A stretch of DNA of 37,541 nucleotides from Fragilariopsis cylindrus CCMP1102 (GCA_900095095.1 FMBT01000607.1:1-37541), one strand, 5' to 3'; positions 1 to 10,182 are shown, counted from the first letter of the stretch. Numbers and translations: made by a program. Notes: generated from the letters alone by a model not told the origin.

Positions 1-1
1 A

Positions 2-205
2 AAGAATCACCACCCACTATCGAATATGATATTCATCACACCGAATGATCATAATGAATCCTATGATTCCTATACAGTGATTGATGCAAAATCTAATATT
101 AATTTTACGGATCGATCCTGGTTAGATGATGGATCCTCTACTAATAGTAGTGATGATGAAGGTGCAGGTGCAGGTGCAGGTGCAGGGGATGATGATAACC
201 AATAA
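2..205 (+). CDS. N-terminal piece of the LRR protein in another frame (partial)
   Basis: This frame is open from the window edge to a TAA at 203-205. It reads as an acidic, Ser/Asn/Asp-rich segment with a GAGAGAGAG run ending in DDDN, which is the usual style of a cytosolic tail in diatom membrane proteins. An ATG lies at 26, but the frame is already open upstream, so the true start may be outside the window. Removing one C at 199-200 would carry the frame straight into the Asn run of the following LRR reading frame. I infer that this is the real N terminus of that protein and that the two are separated by a one-base insertion. Confidence 0.5.
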   Translation, partial: KNHHPLSNMIFITPNDHNESYDSYTVIDAKSNINFTDRSWLDDGSSTNSSDDEGAGAGAGAGDDDNQ

Positions 206-2288
206 TAATAATAATCGTGAAATGAGTAGTAATAGTAAAAGTAGAAGGAACAATAATCATGCTAATACTACTACTACTACACAATATGCAAATACTGGTG
301 CAAGTGCAAATACTTTAACTGCAAATAATTTTAATGCCAGTGCTGCAAATACTGTCGATCCAGATGGTACATTACCACCCGACGGGGATGAAAATTATTC
401 GACACGTGGTGAAAGTATTGCACCTACACCGGATGAGGATAATGATAATAATACATTAGATAGTTATGACGAAGAGGAAGAAGTACTCTCCACCACTGGT
501 AATGGTAATGGTGATGCTGTTGGACGCAATATCAATGATGCATTCCACAATAACAATAACAATATCGGTGGTAGTGGTACTACTAATGATGATATTGAAG
601 AACAACGACGACGTCGTCAAAAATCAGCATCATCCTCCTCATCCTCATCCTCGGAGGAGAAGAATAAACTAGCACCAAAACCAAAATATTCCAAATTTCC
701 CGGTATACCATTATTGATTCTAATCGTCGTCTTCACTATATTAGTGTTTGGTGGATTAGTGGGTGTATTGACTTGGTATTTATGGGATAAACAAATATTA
801 CAACCATTATCACCCCCCAGTGATGGTGATGGTGATGCAGGAATGATGACACCACTGGTACCAACCACCGTCACTAGTCTGCCACCACCACCAAATAATA
901 ATAATCCATCATCGGTACAACAACAACAACAACAACAAATTGAGGATGCGGAATTATTACGTTTATTTTCTACAATTCCAGGTATTGGTGCCAGTGTGTA
1001 TTCGAATACAACAGCAGGATTGGCAGCAAGTTGGATACTGTATGAAGATCCATCTAGAAATAAGAATAATAATAATAATAATAATAGCAATAGCAATAGC
1101 AATATCAGTATTGACCGATCGGACAATGGATGGATACAACGATATTTGTTAGTGTACCTGTATTATTCTACCACACAGAATCGTTCGACAACATGGTTAT
1201 CATGTAATCCATCAACTAGTAAAGACGAGGTCGGCTCAACTGATAATGCTGATGGTAATGATAATAATATGTGTCGATTTACATACCCAACGGAACTTCC
1301 TGGTGGAAAGATTATATATGATTTAGTTCCATCGTATCGTTGGTTAAGTGGTGTCGATGAATGCCAATGGGGTGGAGTCGCATGTGGTAAAACAGTTACC
1401 GACGACGTCGATAGCACTACTACACGATTGGCGGTAACAGCCATTGTCCTTGCCGATCAATATTTACAAGGATCAATTGTAACAGAAGTAACAGAATTAC
1501 CACAATTAGAATTATTAGACCTATCACATAATGGATTGACAGGACAACTTCCTAAAGAATTCCGTTCCCTTAAAACATTACGATTGCAATACAATGCTAT
1601 GACAGGTAACATACCATTAGAATTTTTTGATTCAGAAAGTATCATGACAGAACTTAATATTGGTTCTAATTCTATGACAGGAAAGTTACCAAATGAGATC
1701 GGATTAGCATCCCAAATGGAACGTTTGTATGTATTCGATAACAAATTAACTGGTACGATACCTGCATTTGGTAATATGCCATTACGGACGTTCCAGGGAC
1801 ATGTGAATCAATTTAATGGTCCATTGCCATTTGACGCCAATTATGGTGGAATTTGGCCAGATACGATCCGTGTTTGGTGGTCCTATCAGAATCAAATTAC
1901 TGGTTCTATACCAAATAATATCAATTTCCTATCTAATTTAGAAGATTTACGTCTCCAAGATAATAAATTAACAGGAACAATTCCTGAAACAATTGCAGAT
2001 TTATCAAACCTATTCCGTTTTGAGGTACAGTCTAACTTTTTAAGTGGTACCGTCCCCGAAGAAATTAGTTCAATACCACAATTGCGTGATGTAAAAGTTC
2101 AGTTCAATTCATTCACGGGTGTCATCCCTACATCATTATGTTTCCTTGAATCGATGGAAGTCCTTGAAGCGGATTGCTTAGTACCAGCCGATGATGGATC
2201 TGTTACGTCATTCTTAGCAACAACAACGGAATGTTACTGCTGCACATCATGTTGTGATCCTGTCACAGAAGAATGTGTCACGTATTAA
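126..2288 (+). CDS. Single-pass membrane leucine-rich repeat protein
   Basis: This is a 720-codon frame. The first ~22 residues are probably out of frame (see the entry at 2-205). A disordered Asn/Thr/Asp/Glu-rich region comes next, then one hydrophobic helix at about residues 193-218 (FPGIPLLILIVVF and on) preceded by Lys residues. That suggests a cytosolic N terminus and an outside C terminus. After Pro, Asn and Gln runs, a WLSGVDECQWGGVAC segment resembles the cap found before plant LRRs. It is followed by roughly eight to ten plant-type repeats (LDLSHNGLTGQLP, LRLQYNAMTGNIP, LRLQDNKLTGTIP) to about residue 690 and a Cys-rich end (CYCCTSCC). There is no kinase domain. In diatoms such LRR proteins form large families, and ligand binding or adhesion is a guess. 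The stop at 2286-2288 is clear. Confidence 0.85.
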   Translation: MMDPLLIVVMMKVQVQVQVQGMMITNNNNNREMSSNSKSRRNNNHANTTTTTQYANTGASANTLTANNFNASAANTVDPDGTLPPDGDENYSTRGESIAPTPDEDNDNNTLDSYDEEEEVLSTTGNGNGDAVGRNINDAFHNNNNNIGGSGTTNDDIEEQRRRRQKSASSSSSSSSEEKNKLAPKPKYSKFPGIPLLILIVVFTILVFGGLVGVLTWYLWDKQILQPLSPPSDGDGDAGMMTPLVPTTVTSLPPPPNNNNPSSVQQQQQQQIEDAELLRLFSTIPGIGASVYSNTTAGLAASWILYEDPSRNKNNNNNNNSNSNSNISIDRSDNGWIQRYLLVYLYYSTTQNRSTTWLSCNPSTSKDEVGSTDNADGNDNNMCRFTYPTELPGGKIIYDLVPSYRWLSGVDECQWGGVACGKTVTDDVDSTTTRLAVTAIVLADQYLQGSIVTEVTELPQLELLDLSHNGLTGQLPKEFRSLKTLRLQYNAMTGNIPLEFFDSESIMTELNIGSNSMTGKLPNEIGLASQMERLYVFDNKLTGTIPAFGNMPLRTFQGHVNQFNGPLPFDANYGGIWPDTIRVWWSYQNQITGSIPNNINFLSNLEDLRLQDNKLTGTIPETIADLSNLFRFEVQSNFLSGTVPEEISSIPQLRDVKVQFNSFTGVIPTSLCFLESMEVLEADCLVPADDGSVTSFLATTTECYCCTSCCDPVTEECVTY

Positions 2289-3281
2289 AGTTGATGATAC
2301 TATTTGATTACTGTTATTGTTTTAATATAAATATATATACATATACATATACATATACATACATACATACATATTTGTTTCTGTGTTGTGATATAATAAT
2401 ATGATTACTGTTGATATATGAACGCTACCGTATAATAGTTTATAGAATGTATCGTGTACTGTATTTAGCTTTTTGTATGCAGTGTATGCAGTGTATGTAT
2501 GTATAGTATTTCAAATTGATACCTCATTGCCCACAGTGAGACTTCCATCAATTTCTGCCTTTTCAATGATTATCGTCAGTGATGACATTGCCGTTCTTGC
2601 CATTGCCATCGCTATTGCTATCTGAACTATTTTCTTTTTGATTGAGTCTGAGTTTTGAGTTCTCGTATGAAGAATAAGATGATGATGTGCGGGTAAACAA
2701 AGAATAAAGCTAAAACCGAAACCCAGTATAAAAGAGGATATAGATAAAGATAAATATTCCAGAACTCAAAATGGATCCGATTAGAGAAGCAGCAACAGGC
2801 CAGATTTTACTATTTGTGTACAGTAGGATCCCTACACTACTATACTATTCACGAAGGACTACAAGAATTGAAGCCTCATTCATGTTGGATTTTTTTTTTT
2901 CAGAAGCTAGCTTCCTTTGCGGTAAACCTATTGCTATTACCGTACCGCCATTCATAAATCGATATCATGTTCAAAGCGACTACTGTACCAATGTACGCAT
3001 ATCAAAGCAACGCCCGTCATTGTCGTTATTGCTAGGTCGACTTGCGTGCTTACGATGATCCTCGATTGTGTGTGCCAGATGACCACGGCTTCAAATCTAC
3101 AGAAACTAGAAACACACCGTGCCATGATGATGATATGGGATCATAGTAACTTTATAAGTTGCTTTTGTTTCTAACCATGGAGATACTAAATTCGTTTCGA
3201 CGATGACTTGTTGTTGTTGACGTTGACGTTGCTGTTGCTGTTGCGCAGTACTGGTACTAACGTTGCTGTAGCGCAATACTA
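2289..3281. other. Intergenic, no gene recognised
   Basis: Apart from the microsatellite I see no supported gene. A 95-codon plus frame at 2771-3058 begins MDPIREAATGQIL, but it quickly becomes uninterpretable and has no visible partner exon. A duplicated 19-base motif (GCGCARTACTRGTRCTAAC) occurs twice around 3243-3288, directly before the ATP synthase remnant. Confidence 0.5.
2333..2371. repeat. ATATAC/CATA microsatellite
   Basis: A short run of ATATAC units passing into CATA units lies just after the LRR stop codon, in the likely 3' untranslated region. Confidence 0.8.
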
Positions 3282-3692
3282 GTGCTAACCACCCATGATC
3301 GATCAGCATCAGGAGAAGGTAATTCATATGAAAGGTTATTATTGCCTACTAATGATAAATCATCAATGATTGAAGATATTTTACAAGAAAAGAAAAGTTC
3401 TGTTATTACAACAACCTTATGTACAACACTTGCTGGAAATGCACGATTAGATGAATTAACTAAAGTTGTTGCTATGTAAAGTACATTAATGGAAGCAAAA
3501 CGTGGTGAGGTGGATGCAACTATAACTAGTGCTGATCCATTCACAAAACAAAATAGAACAAGTTGCTGCCGCTATATTAAGGCAACATTCAAAGCAAAGG
3601 GTGAGAGCCAGGCAAGTTATGATAAGGAAAGGTACATTACTCTAACGAAGGGTTCTCTCTTATATAGGCTTATGTCAGTTAAAATTGATTAA
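3282..3692 (+). pseudogene. Decayed mitochondrial ATP synthase OSCP/delta subunit
   Basis: The frame reads TTTLCTTLAGNARLDELTKV, then VAM, a TAA stop at 3477-3479, and on in the same frame as STLMEAKRGEVDATITSADP. This matches the well-known C-terminal part of the OSCP (F1 delta) subunit, in which an LAENGRL segment is followed by RGEV..TVTSA.PL. In the family a residue such as Tyr or Phe sits near the stop position. After ADPFTKQ the sense frame appears to slip to KIEQVAAAILRQ, and further on KATFKAKGES and a final MSVKID resemble the end of the family. The N-terminal half of OSCP is not visible upstream, and no introns or signal sequence can be seen. I therefore call a truncated nonfunctional copy; the functional gene should be elsewhere. 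The stop could be a sequencing error, but the missing N-terminal half argues against an intact gene. Confidence 0.72.
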
Positions 3693-4693
3693 ACGACGAC
3701 AAGTCGATATTAAAATCAGAATAGATAGATAAAGTATACGGGCATGGTGAAGTATAAGTCTCTAATCAAAACATTTAGTTCGACCAAGATTCATTGAGGA
3801 GAACAGCTCTTCTTTGAGTAAATATAACGTTGTCGAACGTAGATCATAGATCATACGATAACGAACAACATGCAAACACCACAAACACCATTGTCGATCA
3901 AAAGTACTAAAAGCACACTACTTCCCTTCTCGAAATTAGCTACTTTGAGTATCTAAAAAGTGGGGTGAAAATTAACGAACGAAAGTTTGACGTTGAACGT
4001 CTTAAGTAGCGTGGAGTATCGAAGAATTGACGCCGAACAAATCAATCTTTAATCGGGTTCTCAATCGTATCTTAGTGCTAAATCGTATTCTTAACGTGAA
4101 GACTACTCAATCTTACTCTTAATACAGGTAATACTTAAAGTATCTTCAATGTGACCCAAATTTAAGGTGGTAAAAGCTAGCAAAAATGTGTTGAGAATCA
4201 CTAACACAGTCTTACGATAGGTATTGGTCAACGATAAATGACTATGACTTACTTATATAAGAAATAAGCATCTACAAAAATTACAAGAAGAAATTACAAT
4301 CGAAAAATACAAATAAATAATGGCATGATGTATCACAACTCTTCTGCCAATTCATTATTCTTTCATAAGGTCTATACGTTGTCGGAATATACCTGCCAAC
4401 AAGCACAGAAAAATAGAATGCACAACTCTGAAACTAACTAGCGTACAGTAACTAGCGACTAATAGCTTACTGTACTAATATCAATATAGGATTTGCCTTG
4501 GCTAGTAGAAAGAAAGTATAAACAAAGTTTTTGTTTAAATTACTAGATTTCAGATGTATATAAATTATGTAAATATGTTTTAAACTTGCTTAAACTGCGT
4601 TTTTTACTTAAGTTACTTATTATTTGTTTGTTTATAATGTGTATTTCATTCATTTATTGGTTTCGTATTGTATTATTTCTTGTTTTATACCAT
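3693..4693. other. Intergenic, no gene recognised
   Basis: About 1 kb of AT-rich sequence without a long frame. Nothing identifiable was seen. The stretch from roughly 4550 to 4690 is strongly T-rich and lies downstream of the stop of the minus-strand adhesin gene, so it should hold that gene's 3' end signals. Confidence 0.5.
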
Positions 4694-7555
4694 TCATTGG
4701 GCAGCAGCATTCTTTAATGCATCAATAAGATTTTGAATATTGTCTTCTGTAATCTGAATACTAAGATCATCATCATTCTTTCCAATTTGGAATTTATAAC
4801 TTTCTGCATTAGCTATGAATTGACCAGCCTTCTTTGATTCCAATCCATCACCATCACCATCAGGATTTAGATTGATGACCATCGAACTTTCCTTGATAGC
4901 TCCAGCTTGAGTACCAAGAGCAATGGATAAGGTACCATCAGCAATATTATCTTTACCACCTACTATGACAGCATTTTTTCCACTTACTTCATTATCTTCA
5001 CCACCCGTAGCAACAGAACGATCGCCAAGAACAGAACCACCAACACCACCAGTTCTTACAGCTTCTTTACCATTACATAAAATACCTCCACCACCAGAAA
5101 TTGTACAACCGGAACAATTTTCCTTAAAATCATTAAAATCATCATCAGATTCGAAAAAACACACTTTATTTTCTATTCCGCCGGTAATAACAGAGTCTTT
5201 GGCATTGAAAGCAATGAAATTAGCAACTCCACCAGAAATTGTAGAATCCGTTGACCTCACAGCAATTGCATTAGCTTCTCCACCCGAAATAGTTGAGAAT
5301 TCTGAAAAAGCAGTATTTTCACTACCGCCAGCAATGACAGCATATTCACCATCTGCACTGTTTTGAAAACCACCATTAACGTTAGAAAAATCACCTAATG
5401 CTTTGGGATTGAGTCCAAAAACCACAACACTAGATTCACCTGTCCGATTAATAGTTGGTTCTGAGCTTGGTTCTGAGCTTGGTTCTGAACTTGGTGATGC
5501 AGTAGGTGACGCAGTGGGTGATGCAGTTGGTGTACCAGTAGGCTTGTTGCTTGGGAGATCAGATGGCTGCTGAGACGGCTCAAAACCAGGAGCAAAGCAT
5601 CCTTGATTATAGTCTTGACACCATGGTCCAATGGTCGCATTTGGACTATCTATACCATTAGGACAATCAGTGTTTTCCAACATATCAAAGGTACTAACAG
5701 TATCAGAAGTCTTTTCAGCCCATGTGGAAAGGCATTGATTGAAAGAAGTTGCCCCAAGCAACATAAAATCCATATCCTCTACCTTAGAGACATTCCATGA
5801 GTCAAGTGGTTTGTTGAAAGAAGTTGCATATAGGATCATTTCAGACATGGTTTTTACCTTAGAGACATCCCATGAGTCAATAGGTTCGTTAAACGAAGTT
5901 GCAAATAGGAACATTGCTCTCATATTCAGAACTTGTGAGGTATTCCAATCACCAATTAGTTGGTTGAAATAATCTGTCTCGGAAAACATTTCTTCCATAC
6001 TCTCTACCTGAGAGACATCCCATGAGCCAACAGGTTGGTTGAAAGAAGTTGCACCGGCAAACATTCCATCCATACTCTCTACCTGAGAGACATTCCATGT
6101 GTCGATTGTTTGGTTGAAAGATTTTGCTTCAGCAAACATTCCAGCCATAACCACTACCTGAGAGACATCCCATGAGTCAATAGGTTTGTTAAATGAAGCT
6201 GCTCCATAAAACATTCCATCCATATACTCTACCTGAGAGACATTCCATGAGTCAATAGGTTTGTTAAACAAAGTTGCACCAGCAAACATTCCAGCCATAA
6301 CCTCTACCTGAGAGACATCCCATGAGCCAACAGGTTGGTTGAAAGAAGTTGCCCCAGCAAACATTCCAGGCATATACTCTACCTGAGAGACATTCCATGA
6401 GTCAATAGGTTTGTTAAACGAAGTTGCACCAGCAAACATTCCAGCCATAACCTCTACCTGAGAGACATCCCATGAGTCAATAGGCTGGTTGAAAGCTGCA
6501 CCCTCAAACATTCCAGCCATAACCTCTACCTGTCCAACATCCCAACACTCTAATGGAGCATTAAAAGAATTGGACCGAAACGCATACCTCCCAAACGCAT
6601 ATTCCATATCAGTAATGCCCGCCGTATTCCAGCAACTAATTGCACTATATTCTGATGGACAATCTCCATCTTCGATTGTACATTGATAAATTAGATCCTG
6701 GAAGGAAGTATCTTCAGTAACAAAAGCAGAAACGTCCAGACGTGTACCATTGCATGCAGAAGCACAATCCAACGAATCAAGTTGACGGTGATGTTGATCA
6801 TAGTGTGGGTGGTTATGGTAGTAGGAATCAGTCATTTCCTCCTCCTTATTGAATTCTTCTTTATCAATGAGGAACATAGTAGTAGTACCAACATTCTTAT
6901 ATTCTATACCTTCTAGAAAAGAAAGTGGAACACAATATCCACTAGATGCATAGGATGCATCTTCTGGTTCAAAAAAGTAACCATTTTCTTCAATTGCTTT
7001 GTTTTGAGGAACACAAGCATCATTAGGGGACGAGCAGGTACCACGATTTAGATGACCATAGTCCATCTTCTTAATACTTTCTTTATCCATAGAGATGTTC
7101 CTCTTCATTAAAGAATTATCATCAGAAGTAGCAGTAGCAGCAGCAGTAGCAGCAGCAGTAGTGGTAGTAGTGGTAGTAGTGGTAGTAGCAGCAGCAGTAG
7201 TGGTAGAAGTGGTAGTAGTAGTAGGAGAAATATTGCATTCCTCCAATGATTTTCCTTCTTGATGTTGTTGATGGTCTACTAGATGATGAAGCATTTCCTT
7301 CTTCTGCATGATATCACCTTTATCATCAGCAAGCTCTACATCATTTGCTTTGTTAGGACGACCATCAATGCTATTTTGAATCTTCAATGGCTCAAGACGA
7401 GACCTTTTGCTCTTGTATTTGACTTCGATAAATTCTTCAAGGATTGATGCTGTTACATCATGTAGGACAGAGTCATGGGGTTCTTCCATAGCCATTGTGA
7501 CCGAAGTCAACGGAAGGCTTGAGAACAATGGAATTAACGCAGAGGAGAATCTCAT
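4694..7555 (-). CDS. Secreted BspA-repeat surface protein with Gly-Gly repeat head
   Basis: A 953-residue intact frame. A hydrophobic start (MRFSSALIPLFSSLPLTSV) looks like a signal peptide. The order is: a charged region with a Thr/Ala run (about 110-143), a Cys-containing region ending at CASACNGTRLDVSAFVTED, then eleven 25-residue repeats at about 335-610 with consensus SW(D/N)VSQVExMxGMFxGATSFNxPI. These match the bacterial BspA/DUF285 surface-protein repeats. A PTASPTASPSSEPSSEPS stalk follows at about 655-700, typical of diatom wall-associated proteins. The last part (705-900) has short AVIAGGSENTAFSEFSTISG repeats resembling the YadA-type or hemagglutinin-like beta repeats of bacterial adhesins. 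The C-terminal ~50 residues are acidic. The likely role is cell-surface adhesion or wall attachment (inference). No GPI signal is evident: the C terminus is not hydrophobic. Confidence 0.85.
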   Translation of the reverse strand: MRFSSALIPLFSSLPLTSVTMAMEEPHDSVLHDVTASILEEFIEVKYKSKRSRLEPLKIQNSIDGRPNKANDVELADDKGDIMQKKEMLHHLVDHQQHQEGKSLEECNISPTTTTTSTTTAAATTTTTTTTTTAAATAAATATSDDNSLMKRNISMDKESIKKMDYGHLNRGTCSSPNDACVPQNKAIEENGYFFEPEDASYASSGYCVPLSFLEGIEYKNVGTTTMFLIDKEEFNKEEEMTDSYYHNHPHYDQHHRQLDSLDCASACNGTRLDVSAFVTEDTSFQDLIYQCTIEDGDCPSEYSAISCWNTAGITDMEYAFGRYAFRSNSFNAPLECWDVGQVEVMAGMFEGAAFNQPIDSWDVSQVEVMAGMFAGATSFNKPIDSWNVSQVEYMPGMFAGATSFNQPVGSWDVSQVEVMAGMFAGATLFNKPIDSWNVSQVEYMDGMFYGAASFNKPIDSWDVSQVVVMAGMFAEAKSFNQTIDTWNVSQVESMDGMFAGATSFNQPVGSWDVSQVESMEEMFSETDYFNQLIGDWNTSQVLNMRAMFLFATSFNEPIDSWDVSKVKTMSEMILYATSFNKPLDSWNVSKVEDMDFMLLGATSFNQCLSTWAEKTSDTVSTFDMLENTDCPNGIDSPNATIGPWCQDYNQGCFAPGFEPSQQPSDLPSNKPTGTPTASPTASPTASPSSEPSSEPSSEPTINRTGESSVVVFGLNPKALGDFSNVNGGFQNSADGEYAVIAGGSENTAFSEFSTISGGEANAIAVRSTDSTISGGVANFIAFNAKDSVITGGIENKVCFFESDDDFNDFKENCSGCTISGGGGILCNGKEAVRTGGVGGSVLGDRSVATGGEDNEVSGKNAVIVGGKDNIADGTLSIALGTQAGAIKESSMVINLNPDGDGDGLESKKAGQFIANAESYKFQIGKNDDDLSIQITEDNIQNLIDALKNAAAQ
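5725..6544 (-). repeat. 75-bp coding tandem repeats (BspA units)
   Basis: Eleven in-frame copies of a 75-base unit encode the BspA repeats. Successive units from the second onward alternate between SWDVSQ and SWNVSQ (or close variants), so the array is also a 150-base higher-order repeat. Central units are nearly identical in DNA, while the last three (near 5725-5960) are more diverged. This pattern fits recent unequal exchange. Confidence 0.85.
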
Positions 7556-7931
7556 TGTTGGTTGGGGGATTTTGGATGATTGATGCTTTATCTACTTGTA
7601 AAATATATCTTGTTCTTCCTTTTCTTGTTTGTTTTATCAAAATTATGTGCTTTTTCTAATCTGAATTTAAAAATGTCATGCATTACTGTACAGTTTGCTA
7701 GCAGGTACTGTACGGTAGTGTTCTTTATTTTTCGCAAAAGCTTGGTTTTGTTTCCTTTCTTTTACGGAAAAAGCTTTCAAATCTTCTTTTTCCTATTTCG
7801 CACTAGCAGTTTTATTAGCGCATGTTTTTTTAATGGAGGCCCAAGATCATCGCATATAGAGTAGGCCCTGAGCTTTCGTTTGTGATCCAACCACAAAAAT
7901 TAAATCCTTTGCGAATGCCTTGTTGGGCCCA

Positions 7932-8062
7932 CACAAAATCAATATGTGTATTTTGAGACGCTCATGAACTTGAAAATAAATATTAATATTGCCTTAACAC
8001 AAAATCAACTAGTGTGCTTTTGAGACGCTCGTGAATAGAAAATCAATATTATATTGCCTTAA
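7932..8062. repeat. 66-bp repeat, two copies
   Basis: Two adjacent copies (7932-7997 and 7998-8062) share CACAAAATCAA, TTTTGAGACGCTC, GTGAA and a closing ATATTGCCTTAA. The core AGTGTGCTTTTGAGACGCT resembles an internal stretch of the MITE at 17019-17240 (AGTGTGCTTTTACAGACGCT). Confidence 0.75.
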
Positions 8063-8130
8063 AAATAAGTCTGCTCATTTATTCCAATGCGCGTACCGTA
8101 CCATGCGCGATGAACCCTTTCGCATTCCTA

Positions 8131-8600
8131 TCTTCTTTTTCGCGTTCTTCTCATTTCTTGCATGAATTCAGTGAGCCATTAACTAGAAATGAAATACCCA
8201 ATGTCTTCTTTTTCGCTCAAAATTCGGTTCTTCTCATTTCTTGCATAATTCAGTGAGCCCCTAACTAGAAATGAAATACCCAATGTCTTCTTTTTCGCTC
8301 AAAATTCGGTTCTTCTCATTTCTTGCATGAATTCAGTGAGCCCCTAACTAGAAATGAAATACCCAATGTCTTCTTTTTCGCGCAAAATTCGGTTCTTCTC
8401 ATTTCTTACATGAATTCAGTGAGCCCTTAACTAGAAATATTAAATTCCTAAATTTCTTCTTTTTCGCGCAAAATTCGGCTGAGCCCATATATAATATAAT
8501 ATTATACTATTATAATATTATAATTAACTAGAAACATGAAATTCCCAAATTTCTTCTTTTTCGCTTGCAAAATTCGGTTAATCTCATTTCTTCTTACTTC
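8131..8600. repeat. 73-97-bp tandem array, about 5.5 copies
   Basis: Units begin at 8131, 8204, 8286, 8369, 8455 and 8552, each with TCTTCTTTTTCGC. They continue with AAAATTCGGTTCTTCTCATT, TGAATTCAGTGAGCC and TAACTAGAAATGAAATACCC. The second and third units are almost identical. The fifth is altered by an AT-rich insertion with a palindrome (TATAATATAATATTATACTA). The array lies about 0.6-1.0 kb upstream of the adhesin start. Confidence 0.9.
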
Positions 8601-9607
8601 TGTTATTCATTTATTATTTATTATCGTTCAGTCATTCTACTGTATTTCCATTTTCTAGATGATACTTAGTGTAATTGTCTAAACAACGGAACTAACGTCC
8701 TAAGTAATCATTATTTGATCGACATCGACATCACTGAATAATCCAAATGCAAATGCAAATGCAAATGCAAATGCAAATAATAATGCATATATAAAAGAAG
8801 AATGAATCGAATCAATCGAGATACTACTTCTAAGTTACTGTAACGTTAGTACTGTACAACGAAAATTGTGTTCGGTATTAGTCGACTGACTAACTCGACT
8901 CACTCACTCACTCACTCACACAGCGACACTTTTCGACACTTGAAAATGACGATGACGATGACGATGACGATGACAATGACGATAATGACACAAATACCGA
9001 TTCATTCATTCATTCTCCCGAACACTTCTACAAGTTCATGTATTTAGATCTAAGAAAAAACTGGTCCAATAAAGCTAACATGGAATTGCTGTCATTGCTA
9101 TAATGATGAATGAAAAAAACTGAAACAGAGAAGAAAAAGATTGACGAAATGAAATCTATTCTATTCTGACGACCCATACATGGCAACTAACAACGATAAC
9201 GATTTGTTCGCATATATATATATATATATATATATTAGAATAAGCAATAGCAATAGCAATAAAATGAACTCTAATAAAATAAATCGTTTTTTGTCTATTT
9301 TTCTTTCAAGCCGTGAAGTACAGTATGTACCGTGCTGTATATAAAAAACTACTACGAGTAGACCTAGCTATATGAACAGGACGGTATAGAACACTTGGCT
9401 ACATTTTTACGGTGGCATTATAACAATTTACACTAACAATGCATGTATATTTACGTAAATACTAATTCAATACAAACTTTTTGTTTATAAAGTGGAAGTT
9501 TTTTCTTCTTCTCTGTTTCCCCATACGAGCACACTGGTTGCAGCAGCAGCAGCAGCAACACCGTCGTCATCGTCGTCGTCGTGTTGTCTTTTCTCTGTGC
9601 TGATAAT

Positions 9608-10182
9608 TTAATTATGTTTCTTCTTTTTCTTCTTACTACTACTACTATTCGATTTCTTCTTCTTGTTCTTGTTCTTCTTTTTCTTAAAACTATTACTTTT
9701 TTGCGCATCCTCCTCCTCCTCCTCGTTGTCGTTGTCACCGTTTTTGGTTGTTTCGTTTGAGATAGGAGGTGTAAATACAATATCTTGTTGTGATGCTTTG
9801 TTTTCATCCTTTTTTTGATTTATTTTGGCGGCGGCCATAGCCATTTTTGATAACTGTTTCGTTGCGGCGTCTTCCTTGGAAGTAATTGATGTTGCATCGA
9901 CTACGATTGCACCACTACCGATCGTCCCAAATGACTTATCAGTGTAATCTGACTTTATTGTATTAGAATCATCATCCGTAGACCATCCACTTTCCGATAC
10001 CATAGATGTACGTCGATCTGGTGGCAAGGGTGGTCCATTCCCAACAGCGTTGAATGAGGTTTTTCGTAATGCAAGATCTATTCGAAAATCATCATCGTCT
10101 TCATCGCCATCGCCGTTATTATCATGTAAATCGTCCTTTGTATCATGATCTTGATCAATAATTTGCTTTTTAGGAGTTGCTT
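9608..10182 (-). CDS. Segment 7: last exon, Lys-rich C terminus
   Basis: After the intron the frame reads KATPKKQIIDQDHDTKDDLH, an Asp-rich patch, FRIDLALRKTSFNAVGNGPP, LPPDRRTSMVSESGWSTDD and a final FKKKKNKNKKKK...KKKKHN with the stop at 9608-9610. The basic end could act in nuclear import or nucleic acid binding, but composition alone does not decide. Another minus frame at 9451-9807 overlaps this end and is a shadow. Confidence 0.6.

Larger units (their letters stand above)
7556..9607. other. Intergenic with tandem arrays and short microsatellites
   Basis: About 2 kb separates the upstream side of the adhesin gene (start at 7555, minus) from the 3' end of the giant minus-strand gene. It holds two tandem arrays listed separately. 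It also has an AAATGC hexamer run (8744-8778), a CTCA run near 8900-8920, a GACGAT run near 8946-8980 and an AT run near 9212-9235. Several TACTGTAC-like palindromes occur (7683, 7704, 8853, 9319). No gene is supported. Confidence 0.6.

Noticed and set aside
2771-3058. 95-codon frame starting MDPIREAATGQIL
   Set aside because: Only the first dozen residues look protein-like; the rest is not, and there is no continuation or splice partner that I can support.
8131-8600. Possible CRISPR array
   Set aside because: Units are continuous, with no constant repeat separated by unique spacers, there are no cas genes, and the host is eukaryotic.
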